Assembly: GCA_009760855.2 (NCBI GenBank)
Contig: WPIO01000160.1
Location: 295,001 to 357,500 of the forward strand
Direction: 5' to 3'
Source: Cristatella mucedo
Taxonomy: Eukaryota; Bryozoa; Phylactolaemata; Cristatellidae
Length of the DNA: 62,500 bases
Shown: one piece after another, positions 23,901 through 33,729 of the stretch
Layout of the letters: each line of letters begins with the position of its first letter
Position numbering within the stretch: position 1 is the first letter of the stretch
Translations under genes and position numbers: made by a program
Notes under the pieces: generated by a model
Told to the model about the DNA's origin: nothing
What the model saw: the letters and a program-made list of their open reading frames with translations, nothing else
The model's database searches: none

Positions 23901-24433
23901 GTTTCTAGCTCATGTTGCCGATATCTTTTTTGGCTGATGCCTTATGGAGCTGCGGCCTGATTCGGCTGCTGGCTGATTTGGCTTCTGCCTCATGTAGTTT
24001 CTAGCTTCTGCGGTTGCTCTTTTATGTGGCTAATGTCTTATGTGGCTTATTTCTGGCAGCTGTCTTAAGAGGCTAACGCCTTATATTCGTGCTGCCTATG
24101 GTAGTTTCGGCCTTATATACCTGTTGCCGTATGTAGCTGCTGCTTTACCATGCTTCTGCTTCTACATCCCCTTGCCTGATTTGCCTGCAGCCTCATGTAG
24201 TTTCTAGCATAAGTGGCTGCTGCCCTATGTGGCTAATGCCTTATGTAGCTGGTGCCTGTTGTTGCCGCAGCCCTATTTACCTGCTGCCTCATGTAGTTTC
24301 TAGCTTTTGTGGCAGCTGTTTTCTTAGGCTTATGCGTTATGGAGATGCTGCCTGATTCGCTGCTGCCCATTAGGCTAGTTCCTCATGTAGTTTTGAGCGT
24401 GTGTGGTAGCTTTCTTAAATTGCTAATGCCTTA
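17929..24433 (+). repeat. 16-bp monomer tandem array, block 3
   Basis: The longest uninterrupted block, about 400 monomers. It holds two more copies of the 540-bp segment (18360-18890 and 23310-23920), so duplications act on units far larger than the monomer. No stop-free frame long enough to suggest a gene is present. Confidence 0.95.
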
Positions 24434-25237
24434 GAATAATGTTAATGTACTTGATAAAGTACTCTCAGAGAACTTAATCTCTTTTATGGTGCGTTGCATT
24501 TGCTGCAGAGGGAAATGCAATTGAATGTTAAGTAAAATCATGGTTGAAAAAAAATAAAAATGACCAACATGGTTAGGAGTGACATACACAGGGTCAGCAT
24601 GCAAATGTGGTCAGTGGCAGCATGCAGAGTTTCTGCAAGCATTAGCACGTGAAGGACGAATCACAAGGACTCACTAGATGCTTTCCTAAATTGCTGCGTT
24701 TTCAAGTTCCTTTTAAATTTTGTCAGGTTTAGGGGATGTTCTGACGCAGGTCGGGAGGGAGTTCCAGGCTTTGGAACCATACGAACTAAATGCACGGTCT
24801 CCAAAAGATTTAAGGTTTGTACGAGGTTTTGCTAGGCTGTGTGATTCCGAAAAGCAGTGTGTACGATGGTGGCCTGATCGGGGAGTATGTCGAAGAGATA
24901 GGCTGGAGCCATAGAATGAACGGACCTAAAAGTGCTGGTTTGGAGTTGCAGTTAAGGTGCTCGCCCGACCAAGGTCGTGGGTTCGAGCCCTGAGGCCTAT
25001 GTGAAGTGCCTGAATAGAGATTAAGTTCTCATGGGGCGCTATATAAATGAATTATAAAAATGTGAGCGACGAAACTTTTAAGTCAATCCATTGCTTGACT
25101 GGTAGCCAATGCAGGTCAGCGAGAAATGGAGTAATGTAGCAAATGCGACACTCACGACAGACAAGCCTAGCTGCAGAGTTTTGCACCAGCTGCAATCGCT
25201 TGATCACACATGCCGGAAGGCCAGTAGGCTGTGAGTT
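24434..25237 (-). mobile_element. LINE-A copy 3, truncated, with nested SINE-B
   Basis: On the minus strand this runs from the LINE-A C-terminal coding region (AGGCCAGTAGGCTGTGAGTT side, 25237) through the 3' untranslated region to a short AAT-rich tail at 24434. It carries only the last part of the reverse-transcriptase protein, with frame damage. A SINE-B is inserted at 24936-25062. Confidence 0.85.
24936..25062 (+). mobile_element. SINE-B copy B2, nested in LINE-A copy 3
   Basis: GGTTTGGAGTTGCAGTTAAGG, then the box-B-like GGGTTCGAGCCC and the LINE-A-like terminus. It is flanked by AAAAGTG and AAAATGTG, consistent with a target duplication inside LINE-A sequence. It is therefore younger than LINE-A copy 3. 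Confidence 0.85.
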
Positions 25238-25310
25238 ATGTTTACCTAGCTTCTGCCTGATGTGGCCGTAGCCTTATGTAGCTGCTGCTTCAAGATGCAG
25301 CTGCTTTAAG
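25238..25310 (+). repeat. Short array remnant between two LINEs
   Basis: About four to five 16-bp monomers separate the truncated 5' ends of LINE-A copy 3 (minus) and copy 2 (plus). Confidence 0.9.
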
Positions 25311-26637
25311 GCTTCTAGAGCGCCTCTCATCTCGCCTGGGCATCACTGGCACTGCTCTGCAGTGGTTCAGGTCCTATCTCAGTGGGAGACTCCAGAGTGT
25401 TGACGTGAATGGACAAAGATCATCTGAAGTACCTCTAAAATATGGAGTACCTCAGGGCTCTGTGCTAGGTCCGGTCCTTTTCACCGTTTATACTCTCCCT
25501 CTTGCTGATGTGATTGCCAAGCACAATCTAGGCTTTCACTTCTATGCGGATGACATTCAGTTGTACCTTTGCTTTGATCCCTCCAAGCCTTCGAGCACCT
25601 CAAATTCTCTCAACTCACTTGCAGCATGCATTGATGACATCCGATCATGGATGGCAGCAAATTTTCTAAAACTAAACGATGATAAAACTAACTTACTAGT
25701 TATGGGAAAACCTAGTGTTATTCAGAAATTGGAAAGGCTGACTTTCAAAATTGGCTCTGCCAGCATATCTCCAGTTGCATCAGCTCGAAATCTAGGTGTC
25801 ATATTCCAAAGCGACCTCTCTTTAGACGACCACATCAGCTCCACAGTCAAGTCAGCCTATTTTTAGCTTCAAAACATTGCTAAAATTAGGGCTTGTTTAG
25901 ATAAGGATACCACGTCCAAGTTGGTCCATGCATTCGTGACATCCAGTATCGACTTCTGCAACTCACTGCTTACTGGCCTACCAGCATGTGCGATCAGGCG
26001 ATTGCAGCTGGTGCAAAACTCTGCAGCTAGGCTTGTCTGTCGTGAGCGTCGCAGTTGCCACATTGCTCCACTTCTCGCCGACCTGCACTGGTTACCAGTC
26101 AAGCAACGGATTGACTTCAAGGTTTTGTCGCTCACTTTTAGGTCTCTTCATTCTATTGCTCCAGCCTATCTGTCAGATATACTACCCATCAGGCCAAGCA
26201 GCGTACCACCCGCTTTTTGGAATCCAACAGTCTAGAAATACCTCGTACAAACCTTAAATCCTTTGAGACCGTGCATTTAGCTCGTATGCTCCCACAGCCT
26301 GGAACTGCCTCCCGACCTGCATCAGAACATCCCCTGACCTGACCACATTTAAAAGAAACTTAAAAACATACCTATTTAGGACAGCATTTAGTTGGTCCTT
26401 GTGATTCGTCCTCGAGGTGCTTATGCATGCTGACACTGTTCATGCTGCCACTAACCACATTTGCATGCTGACCCAGTGCATGTAACCCCTAACCATGTTA
26501 TTCATTTTGTTTGTTTTTCAAGCATGATTTTACTTACTATTCTATTGCGTATCACTTTGCAGCAAATGTAAAGCGCCTAGAAAGAGATTAAGTTCTCTGA
26601 GGGCGCTTTATCAAGTGCAATATTATTATTATTATCA
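25311..26637 (+). mobile_element. LINE-A copy 2, best preserved
   Basis: A 5'-truncated insertion flanked by the duplication TTAAG (25306-25310 and 26638-26642). The untranslated region contains the AAAGCGCC/GGGCGCTTT stem (about 26570-26610) and the tail is (ATT)n. It is the most intact LINE in the window. Confidence 0.93.
25315..26235 (+). pseudogene. LINE-A reverse transcriptase, copy 2 (one stop)
   Basis: It runs from the palm (LLERLSSRPGITGTALQWFR-like start) through GVPQGSVLGPVLFTVYTLPL and an intact FHFYADDIQLYL catalytic box to LNDDKTNLLVMGK, ARNLGVIFQSDLSLDDHISS and the C-terminal LHWLPVKQRIDFKVLSLTF block. The frame is continuous apart from one TAG at 25864-25866, where copy 1 has CAG (Gln), a single C-to-T change. 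It is lost after FWNPTV at 26235, where copy 1 continues for about 50 more residues. The N-terminal half of the protein, including any endonuclease, is missing through 5' truncation. The family is the CR1/L2 group of non-LTR elements, judged from motif style. Confidence 0.9.
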
Positions 26638-26642
26638 TTAAG

Positions 26643-29450
26643 ATACAGCTGCCTGTTGAGGCTGCTGCTCGATTTGGCTGCTGCCTCATGTATTTTCTAG
26701 CTTATGTAGCAGCTGTCTTATGTGGCTAATGCCCTATGTAGCTGCTGCCTCATTTGGCATCTCTCAGATTCGGATGCTGCCTCATGTATTTTCTAGCTTA
26801 TGTAGGTGCTGCCTGATGTGGCTGCTGCCTTACGTGACTGCTGCTTCAAGTGGCTGCCATCTTTAATGGTTAATGGGTTATGTGGCAGCAGTCTAATATC
26901 GCTAATGCCTTGTGTGGCTGCTGCCGGATGTGGCTACTGCCTTATGTGGCTGCCGCCTTATTTTTCTGCTGCCTCATGTGGAGGTTTCCTAATTCGAATG
27001 CAGCCATAAGTTGTTTCTGCCTTATCGGCCTGCTGACTTATGTGGCTTCTGTCTTATGAGGCTAATGCTTTATGTAGCTGCTGCCTTATGTTGCTGCAGC
27101 CTAATGTGGCTGCTACCTCATGTGATTGCTGCTTCATGTGGCTGCTTCCTTATGTGGCTCCTGCTTCAAGATGCTGCTGCCTCACGAGGCTGCTGCCTCA
27201 CGAGGCTGCTACCTTATGTAGAGTCTAGCTAATGTGGCAGCTGTCCTATGTGGCTAATGCCTTGTGTGGCTGCAGCCTGCTGTGGCTGCAGCCTATTTTG
27301 CTGCTGCCTCATGTGGAGGCTTCCTCGTGTGGATGCAGCCATAAGTGGTTTCTGCCTTATATGCCTGCTAACTTATGTGGTGTCTGTCTTATGAGGCTAA
27401 TGCTTTATGTAGCTGCCACCTTATGTGGCTGCAGCCTTATACAGCTGCTACCTGATGTGGCTCCTGCCTTATGTGGCTGATGCCTTATGTAGCTTCTGCC
27501 ATCTGTGACTGCTGTCATATATGGTTGATGCCTTTTGTGGCACCTGCCTTATGCGGCTAATGCTATGCAGGCAACATAAGACAGCAGCATTAAAAGGCAG
27601 CTGTCTTATGTTGCCACTGCCTTCTATAGCAGCTTTCTCGTGTCGCAAGAGCCTTATGTGGTTGCATAGTTATATGCCTGTGGCCTAATGTCGCTGCTTC
27701 CTTATGTGGCCTCTGCCTTATGTAGCTGCTGCCTTATGTGACTGCTGATCTAAGTTGGTAATGCCTATGTGACAGCTTCATCGTGTGGCCGCTGCGAAAT
27801 GTGGCCGCTGGCTCATGTGACTGCTGCGATATGTAAAAGCAACCCTATGTGGCTGCTGCCTCATGTGGCTGCTGCCTCATGTGGCTGCAGCCTCACGTGG
27901 CTGCAGCGTCATGTCGTTTCTACCTACGTCGTTTCTGCCTACTTACGTGGTATCTTTCTTGTAGCCGCTGCCTCGAGTGGCCTCTGCCTCGTGTGGCTGC
28001 TGCCTCATGCGGCTGCACGTGTGGTTTTGTGCCTTATATTCCTGCTGCCTTATGTAGCTTCTACTTATGTGGCTGCTGTGTTATGTGGCTAATGCCTTAT
28101 GTAGCTGCTGCCTTCTGTAGCTGCTGCCTTATCTAGCCACTGCCTTGTGTGGCTGCTATCTTATGTGGCTAATGCTTTATGTGGCCGCCGCGTTAAGTGG
28201 TTGCTGTCTTATGTGGCTGCTGTATTATGTGGCTGCTGCAATATGTGGTTGTTACCAGATGTGGCTGCTACCTTATGTTGCTGTTTCCTTATGTGGCTGT
28301 TGCCTCATGCCGTTTTTGTCTTATAAGCCTGCTACTAAATAAGGCTACGGCCTGATGTGGCTGTAGCCTTATGTAGCAGCTTCCTCATGTGGCAGTAGCC
28401 TTATGTGGTATCGGCTTTATATGCCTGTGGCCTTACGTGGCTGCTTCCTGATGTTGCTGCTGCCTTATGTAACTGCTGCCTTATGTGACTGCTGCTCTTT
28501 GAGTAATGCCTCATGTGGAAGCTTCCTGGTATGTCTTCTGCCTCATGTGGCAGTTAGCTTAAGTGGCTGCCATGATATGTAACTGCAACCCTATGTGGCT
28601 CCTGCCTCGTCTGGCTGCTACCTTTTGTGGCTGTTGCCTTATGTGAGTACTTCCTTAAGTGGCTGCTGCATTGTGTGGCTGCTGCCTGATCTAGCTTTTG
28701 CCTTATGTGGCTGCTACCTTATGAAGCAGCCGCCTTATGTGGTCGCTGCCTCATGTGGTAGCTCCCTAATGTGGCTGCTGTCTTTTGTGGCTAATGCCTT
28801 ATGTGGCTGCTGCCTCATGTCGTTTCTGCTTTTTATGCCAGCTACTTTACAGGGCTTCTGCCTGATGTGGCTGCTGCCTTTTGTAAATACTTTCTATGTA
28901 GCTGCTCCTATATGTGGCTGCTTCCTTATGTAGCCGTTGCCTTATGTGGCTGCTATGTGGCTGATGCATTATGTAGCAGCTGCATTATGTGGCTGCTTCC
29001 TTATGTGGCTGCTGCATCATGTAGTGTCCACCTTATGTGGCTTATGTCTTACGTGGCCAATGCCTTTCGTGGCTGCCACCCTATGCGGTTGCTGCCTGAT
29101 GTAGCTTCTGCCTCAAGTGGCTGCTGCCTCATGTATCTGCTGCCTCATATGTCTGATGCCTCATGTGGCTGCTGCCACATGTCATTTTGGGCTTATATGC
29201 CTGCTACTTACTATGGCTGCTGACTAATGTGGCCGCTGCCTTATGTAACAGCTGCCCTATGTGGCTCCTGAATTGTGTGGTTGCTGCCTGGTGTGACTGC
29301 TGTCTCATGTAACTGCTGCCTCAAGTGGCTGCTGCCTCATGTGGTTGCTGCCGCATGTGGCTGTTGTCTCATGCGGCTGCCTCATGCGGCTGCTGCCTCG
29401 TGTCATTTCTGCATCATTTTTTTCTGCCTCATGTCATTTCTGCCTTATTT
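26643..29450 (+). repeat. 16-bp monomer array, simpler type
   Basis: Here the units are more uniform, mostly ctgctgccttatgtgg or ctgctgcctcatgtgg, with few TAG-containing monomers. Long frames therefore stay open and read as 16-residue repeats such as LMWLLPYVAAALCGCC in all three frames. One monomer is locally inverted at 27570-27615. Confidence 0.95.
27570..27615. repeat. Perfect 16-bp inverted repeat in the array
   Basis: ggcaacataagacagc (27570-27585) is the exact complement of gctgtcttatgttgcc (27600-27615), with a 14-base loop. The arm equals one monomer length, so one unit has been flipped. Confidence 0.95.
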
Positions 29451-29890
29451 GCTCTAGTTTGCATGTAGGTATGTATATATGTATCGTATGCCGGCTCCTG
29501 TCTTTTGACCTTAAGGTCAAGATGGCATGTAGTTCCTATGTATGTGTGTACGTATTTATTGTATGCCGGCTCCTCTGATGAGCCTGTGATGTGTCGTAGA
29601 CACAGGCCAGTAACCTCCAGATGGCCAGATGGTAGATTCCCCATCAGGGTCGGCCGGTGCATAGCTGTGGTCCACGTGTGATGTGGCATGGACACAGGCC
29701 GGTAACCAGCTGGTGGATTCACCAAAGGGTCGGCCGGTGCATAGCTGTGGTCTATGAATCATCAGAGTCGACCAGGGGACTGGGGCAGTCGTATGAGAGT
29801 AGAGGCCGAGAGCAGCCGTGTGCTCTTGGGCTCCATGCGTTGGGAATAAACTGCCGGTGATGGGCATCGGCTGGCTTTCTGCTGTGCGAC
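29451..29890. other. Non-array island with short direct repeats
   Basis: Unrelated to the 16-bp monomer. A 15-20 bp phrase ending GTATGCCGGCTCCT occurs near 29490 and 29565. A longer phrase (ACACAGGCC..GTAACC to GGTCGGCCGGTGCATAGCTG) occurs near 29605-29670 and 29690-29750. It could be an old insertion. The class is unknown. Confidence 0.6.
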
Positions 29891-30253
29891 AGACTTCATA
29901 TGCCTGCTACTTAACATGGCTGCTGCCTTCTGTGGCTGCGACCTTATGTGGCTGCTGCCTTATGTGGCCACTGACTCATGTGGCAGCTGCCTCGTGTGGC
30001 TGCTTCCAAAAGTAACTGCGACCCCAAGTGGCTTCTGCATTATGTAGCAGCTGCCTCATGTGGCTGCTGCCTTATGTGGCTGCATCCTTATGTGACTTCT
30101 GCCTAAGGGGCTAATGCCTTATGTGGCTGATGCCATAACTGGCAGCTCTCTTATGTGGCTGCGGCCTTATGTGGGTGCTTCCTTATGCCACCTCTGCCTC
30201 ATGTGGCCCCTGCCTCATATCGCTGCTGCCGTACAGAGCTAGCACCTCATGTG
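29891..30253 (+). repeat. 16-bp monomer array segment
   Basis: About 22 monomers of the simpler type between the island and exon copy 1. Confidence 0.9.
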
Positions 30254-30684
30254 ATTCTGTGATTGAAACCGCAGTCAATGCCTTGCACATGCCGAGGCAT
30301 TCCATAGAAAAGATGCAAGCCGTTGGGCAATTTGATCGTAAAGGCGATCAAAGATTGGGTCTTTATATCTTGGCCGGCTGTAAACCTGTGATTGAGATAG
30401 GCTAATTAAGATATATAATCTCGATGTAATTCCATCGTGCTTGCATGCCTTTCAACTCTTAAAGCACCTCTGCCTCAGCCTGCAGTAGCCTTTTGCTATC
30501 GGCGATTTGATCTGAGTGATGCAATAGGCGGCAGCAGCTGCAATATTGATTAATTAGCCGCCAAAGTCATTGGGGGACCGCAAGCGACAGGCCTGCATGA
30601 GAGGGTTTGGTTCTGCCACCCCAAGAGCTGCCTATCTGCACTCGACGGTTAGAGATTTATGTAGGAAAAGGGAGAGAGAACGAC

Positions 30685-30727
<43 letters not shown>

Positions 30728-30758
30728 TTTCTCGACCGAGACCAAGCACCTGATCGGA
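30254..30758 (+). promoter_or_regulatory. Upstream region of exon copy 1
   Basis: Collinear with 32590-33087. It holds a short dyad ATGCCGAGGCAT at 30289-30300, a TATA-like site weakened to TTTATGTAGG (30656-30665), and an (AG)n leader at about 30687-30722. Both ends of the homologous block, including the exon, abut array monomers. Promoter activity is inferred only from conservation and position. Confidence 0.5.
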
Positions 30759-30905
30759 ATGGTGTTTAAGTTGAGAGGTTTAGCCATTTTCTGCTGCCTG
30801 GCAGTTCTGGCAGCCACCGGCTGGATGGATGACGATGATGATGAAGATGCTGAGACGGTGCCGAAACCGGTCGGCAGAGCACAAGAAGCTCTCGCAATCA
30901 AAGAG
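30759..30905 (+). CDS. Secreted acidic peptide, first exon, copy 1
   Basis: Forty-nine codons from ATG to the exon border. Residues 1-22 look like a signal peptide: a basic residue early, the hydrophobic core LAIFCCLAVLAAT, then GW. An Asp-rich stretch MDDDDDEDAE follows, then VPKPVGRAQEALAIKE. The start is the first ATG after the (AG)n leader and is shared with copy 2. Against copy 2, the signal core and the VPKPVGRAQEAL block are unchanged, and several Asp codons differ only as GAT/GAC, as expected under coding constraint. Similarity to copy 2 stops exactly where copy 2 has a splice donor. Here the next bases are array sequence with no GT donor, so this is probably a broken gene copy. I do not recognise the family. 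A secreted acidic or calcium-binding peptide is inference. Confidence 0.5.
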
Positions 30906-31270
30906 GCGGTTTCTACCTTATATCCCAGCTGCCTTACGTGGTATCCGCCTTATCCTGCTGCTCCCTTATGTGACTGCTGCCTTACGTGGTATCTGCTTTA
31001 TTTGGCTGCTGCCTTACATACCTTCTGCCTTAAGTCGCTGATGCCTCATGCTGTCTCGGCCTGATATGCCTGCTGCCTTTTGTTGTATCCTCTTTATGTG
31101 GCTGCTGCCTCATGTGGCTGCTCCCTCATGTGGCCGCTGCCTCGTGTGGCGTCTGGCTCGTATGGTTTCTGCCTGTTATGCCAGCTGGCTTATGTTTCTG
31201 CTGCCTCATGCGGCTGCTGCTTTAGGTGTGCTGGCTTATGAGGCTGTTGCTTTTTCTGCTGCTGCCTCGT
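30906..31270 (+). repeat. 16-bp monomer array segment
   Basis: About 22 somewhat diverged monomers, starting within a tttctaccttatat-type unit directly after exon copy 1. Confidence 0.88.
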
Positions 31271-31562
31271 CTTGCTTCAGCCACACGAGATGGCAAACGA
31301 CGACCTAGTTTTGGCCATTGGTTAGGGATACGGCTTGTGAGGAGTCTAAAGTCATTACATTTGCAGGCCATGGTCTTGGCTCTAGCCTCGTGCCAACGCA
31401 CTTTTGCGGTGCCTGGTTCTGTATCGATTAATTTGGTTGGGAAATACAAGTGAGCTTCATTAATATGGTTAATGTATATGTCTAGGCTAATGCATTACTA
31501 ATCCTGTACCGGATACTCCAGAATGCAGAGAGCTTTATGTCGAGAAAAAGCAGAATGAATGT
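31271..31562 (-). repeat. Segment X, left arm of inverted duplication I
   Basis: The complement of this stretch is collinear with 36490-36775. Shared landmarks include GAGCCAAGACCATGGCCTGC, GATACAGAACCAGGCACCGC and CATTCATTCTGCTTTTTC. It carries no gene that I can identify. Confidence 0.85.
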
Positions 31563-31840
31563 AATGCAATGTAATGTAATGTATCTCCGTCAGTAACTCC
31601 ACAAAGTCATAAAGACCACGTGGGCGTTACGCAGGAGAGTTTTGCATAGTGCACTCGCAGCCTAAGCGGCTTTCGGTACTCATTCGGTAGCCAACAGACT
31701 TCGTCTCACTCAACAAAGATAAAGTGGGAAGCATAGCAGAGTCAGGACAGCAGTTGAGGTAGTGAGTAGCATGGAAGTAGCAGCTCAGGACCGCTGAAAA
31801 AGATGCGCCACAGTCGGCAGTTGGAGAGTATAGATGTCGC
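31556..31840 (-). mobile_element. LINE-C 3' end, copy C3
   Basis: On the minus strand it ends in an (ATTAC)n tail (complement TAATG repeats at 31558-31581). It carries the usual LINE-C terminal region back to the GACATC/TATAC junction near 31840. It is absent from the equivalent position in the right arm. Confidence 0.8.
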
Positions 31841-31977
31841 TGCAGACTATATATATATATATGAACATCTTTATACTGCTTTGATCAGCACTGTACTCGG
31901 TGGGAATACAACGGCACAAGATTACAACCGAGAAGAATTTGAGGCAGGTTCGTAGGCAAGGAGCCTTTTGATGCAAT

Positions 31978-32345
31978 GGATATAATAATAATAACAATAA
32001 AACACTTGATAAAGCACCATCAGAGAACTTCATTTATTTCTAGGAGCTCTGCATTAGCTGAGGAGGTGTGAGGAACAGTGTTTATTGGGCAGCATTCTTT
32101 GGAGCGTTCGAAGCTTATTTTGCTGAGCGAGTCGTTCTGATAGGCAGACTAGCCCCAAAGAATGAGGGGACCTCAGAGCGAGTGTCAGAATCTTTGATTG
32201 GGTATACTGCTTGATTGGGAGCAAGTGCACGTCGGCGAACAGAGGCGTGATGTGGCAGCTTTGGTGGTCACGATAGACAAAGTCATTAAATTCCATGTGC
32301 TGTCACTGATTGCTTTGCACACCGCATCGTAGCGCTCGGACCTAC
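31978..32345 (-). mobile_element. LINE-A-like 3' part, diverged copy
   Basis: On the minus strand it shows the C-terminal LINE coding block (SCHITPLFADVHLLPIKQ.., about 32054-32296), then AGTTCTCTGATGGTGC and an (ATT)n tail at about 31980-32005. It lies in the left arm of inverted duplication I. Its partner is on the plus strand at 35.1-36.4 kb. Confidence 0.75.
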
Positions 32346-33087
32346 CTATCCGAACTACTCACGAATGAGGCTAGGCACCGAATGCCAGCGGCTTTCCCGA
32401 CTTGAATCGAAAACTAAATACATTCCTGATGCTTGCACTTTTAGTGCGTCCCTATGAGAAAGTTTTAAGTGGTACTGGGCCATGCAGTATATGAAGGGGG
32501 TCAGGCGAAATGTTAGACGTTTGAGACTCGGGAAGTTCTTTAAGCAAGGGGCTGCCACTCGTAAACTTTTCGGGTGCTTCCACTTTGATGCGTCAGTGAT
32601 TGAAACCACAGTAAATGCCTTGCACATGCCGAGGCATTCCATAGAAAAGATGCAAGCCGTTGGGCATTTCGATTGTAAAGGTGATCAAAGATTGGGTCTT
32701 TATATCTGGGCCGGCCGTAAACCTGCAATTGAGATGGGCTAATTAAGACATATAATCTCGATGTAATTTCATCACGATTGCGTGCCTTTCAACTTTTAAA
32801 TCACCTTGGCCGCAGCCTGCAGCAGCCTTTTGATATCGGCGATTACATCAGAGTGGGGCAATCGACGGCGGCAGCTGCAATATCGATTTACGAACCGCCC
32901 GAGTCACTGGGAGACGGCAAGCGACAGGCCTGCATGAGAGGGTTTGGTTCCACCACCCCAAGAGCTGCCTATCTGCACTCGACGGTTAGAGATTTATATA
33001 GGAAAAGGGAGAGAGAACAACTAAGAGAGAGAGAGAGAGGGACAGAGAGAGATCTGCTTCTCGACCGAGAGCGAGCACTTGACCGGA
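32346..33087 (+). promoter_or_regulatory. Upstream region of exon copy 2 with TATA box
   Basis: Shared with copy 1 from about 32590 and with copy 3 over most of its length. It contains the dyad ATGCCGAGGCAT (32626-32637), a good TATA box TTTATATAGG (32993-33002) 86 bases before the ATG, and a purine-rich leader. Of the three copies only this one keeps an intact TATA box, so it is the best candidate for an expressed gene. Confidence 0.6.
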
Positions 33088-33243
33088 ATGGTTCTTCCGT
33101 CGAGAGCTTTAGCCATTTTCTGCTGCCTGGCAGTGCTGGCAGCCGCCGGCTGGACGGACGACGACGACGACGACGATGAAGAAGACGCTGCGATGGTGCC
33201 GAAACCGGTCGGCAGAGCACAAGAAGCTCTCACAGTCAAAGAG
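33088..33243 (+). CDS. Secreted acidic peptide, first exon, copy 2
   Basis: Fifty-two codons. A signal peptide (ALAIFCCLAVLAAAG, cleavage plausible around AAAG-W) is followed by a run of seven Asp and then Glu-Glu-Asp, then MVPKPVGRAQEALTVKE. The exon ends at AAAGAG followed by GTGAGA, a strong splice donor in phase 0. If it is not spliced, the frame continues 45 more codons to a TGA at 33376-33378, giving 97 residues ending GEWDYVI. Downstream exons are not recognisable before the array resumes at 33.73 kb. An extracellular role is implied by the signal peptide. The Asp tract could bind calcium or act as an acidic propeptide, but this is inference. The upstream ACTTGACCGGA has no ATG, so the start at 33088 is clear. 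Confidence 0.6.
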
Positions 33244-33729
33244 GTGAGAAGAGTTGGGACAGACTTGCAGGCGCCTGCCGCCCAGACAGAGCACGGGCTA
33301 GCGTACGAATCACTTCCTGCTGAAGGCGGCAGCGTCCTACTAGCAAAGGTCACCGGCGAGTGGGACTATGTCATTTGAAGCTCGGCCAGCTCGGCGGACG
33401 CTGGCTGGCGAGGATGCTGCTCGTCTCCTTAAGCTAGCCAAAACCACAGTGAACTCAGTACTGTGGACGGCATTGTTAGCCCGCGATCGCTGCCGTCTAG
33501 CTGAGCTGCACACCTGGCCAAATCGCACCTTCTAGCAGCCGACATCGGGGCCTCCAGAGGGCCGTTACAAGGACTTCACTTGGCGCCAAGTTCTCTCCGG
33601 ACGCGATTCCTTCTGGGCGAATAAATTGGTGAGCTTGACGCATAAACTGGCTCATCTGCTTCTTCGAAGCACCTGGTGCTGAGTGCGACGTGCATGAACC
33701 CGATACGTGACCTAAAATGGCTTCCTAAG
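33244..33729 (+). other. Probable intron or 3' flank of exon copy 2
   Basis: It begins with GTGAGA. Open to 33378 in the exon frame, then no coding signal. It is not shared with copy 1. A possible polyadenylation-type AATAAA lies at about 33620, in GGGCGAATAAATTGG. Confidence 0.4.

Noticed and set aside
10315-24433. CRISPR-like repeat array
   Set aside because: Monomers are contiguous with no unique spacers, the genome is eukaryotic and no cas genes are present.
26806-29223. Open frames up to 140 codons encoding LMWLLPYVAAALCGCC-like repeats, resembling Cys-rich membrane proteins
   Set aside because: They follow directly from the 16-bp monomer (16-residue period in all three frames). Starts and stops are set by monomer variants, and no promoter or splice signals are visible.
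29560-29625. Hammerhead-ribozyme-like sequence: CTGATGAG followed by a GCCTGTG/CACAGGC stem
   Set aside because: The essential GAAA after stem II is replaced by AGTAAC, and the second copy of the module lacks CTGATGA, so no functional core is present.
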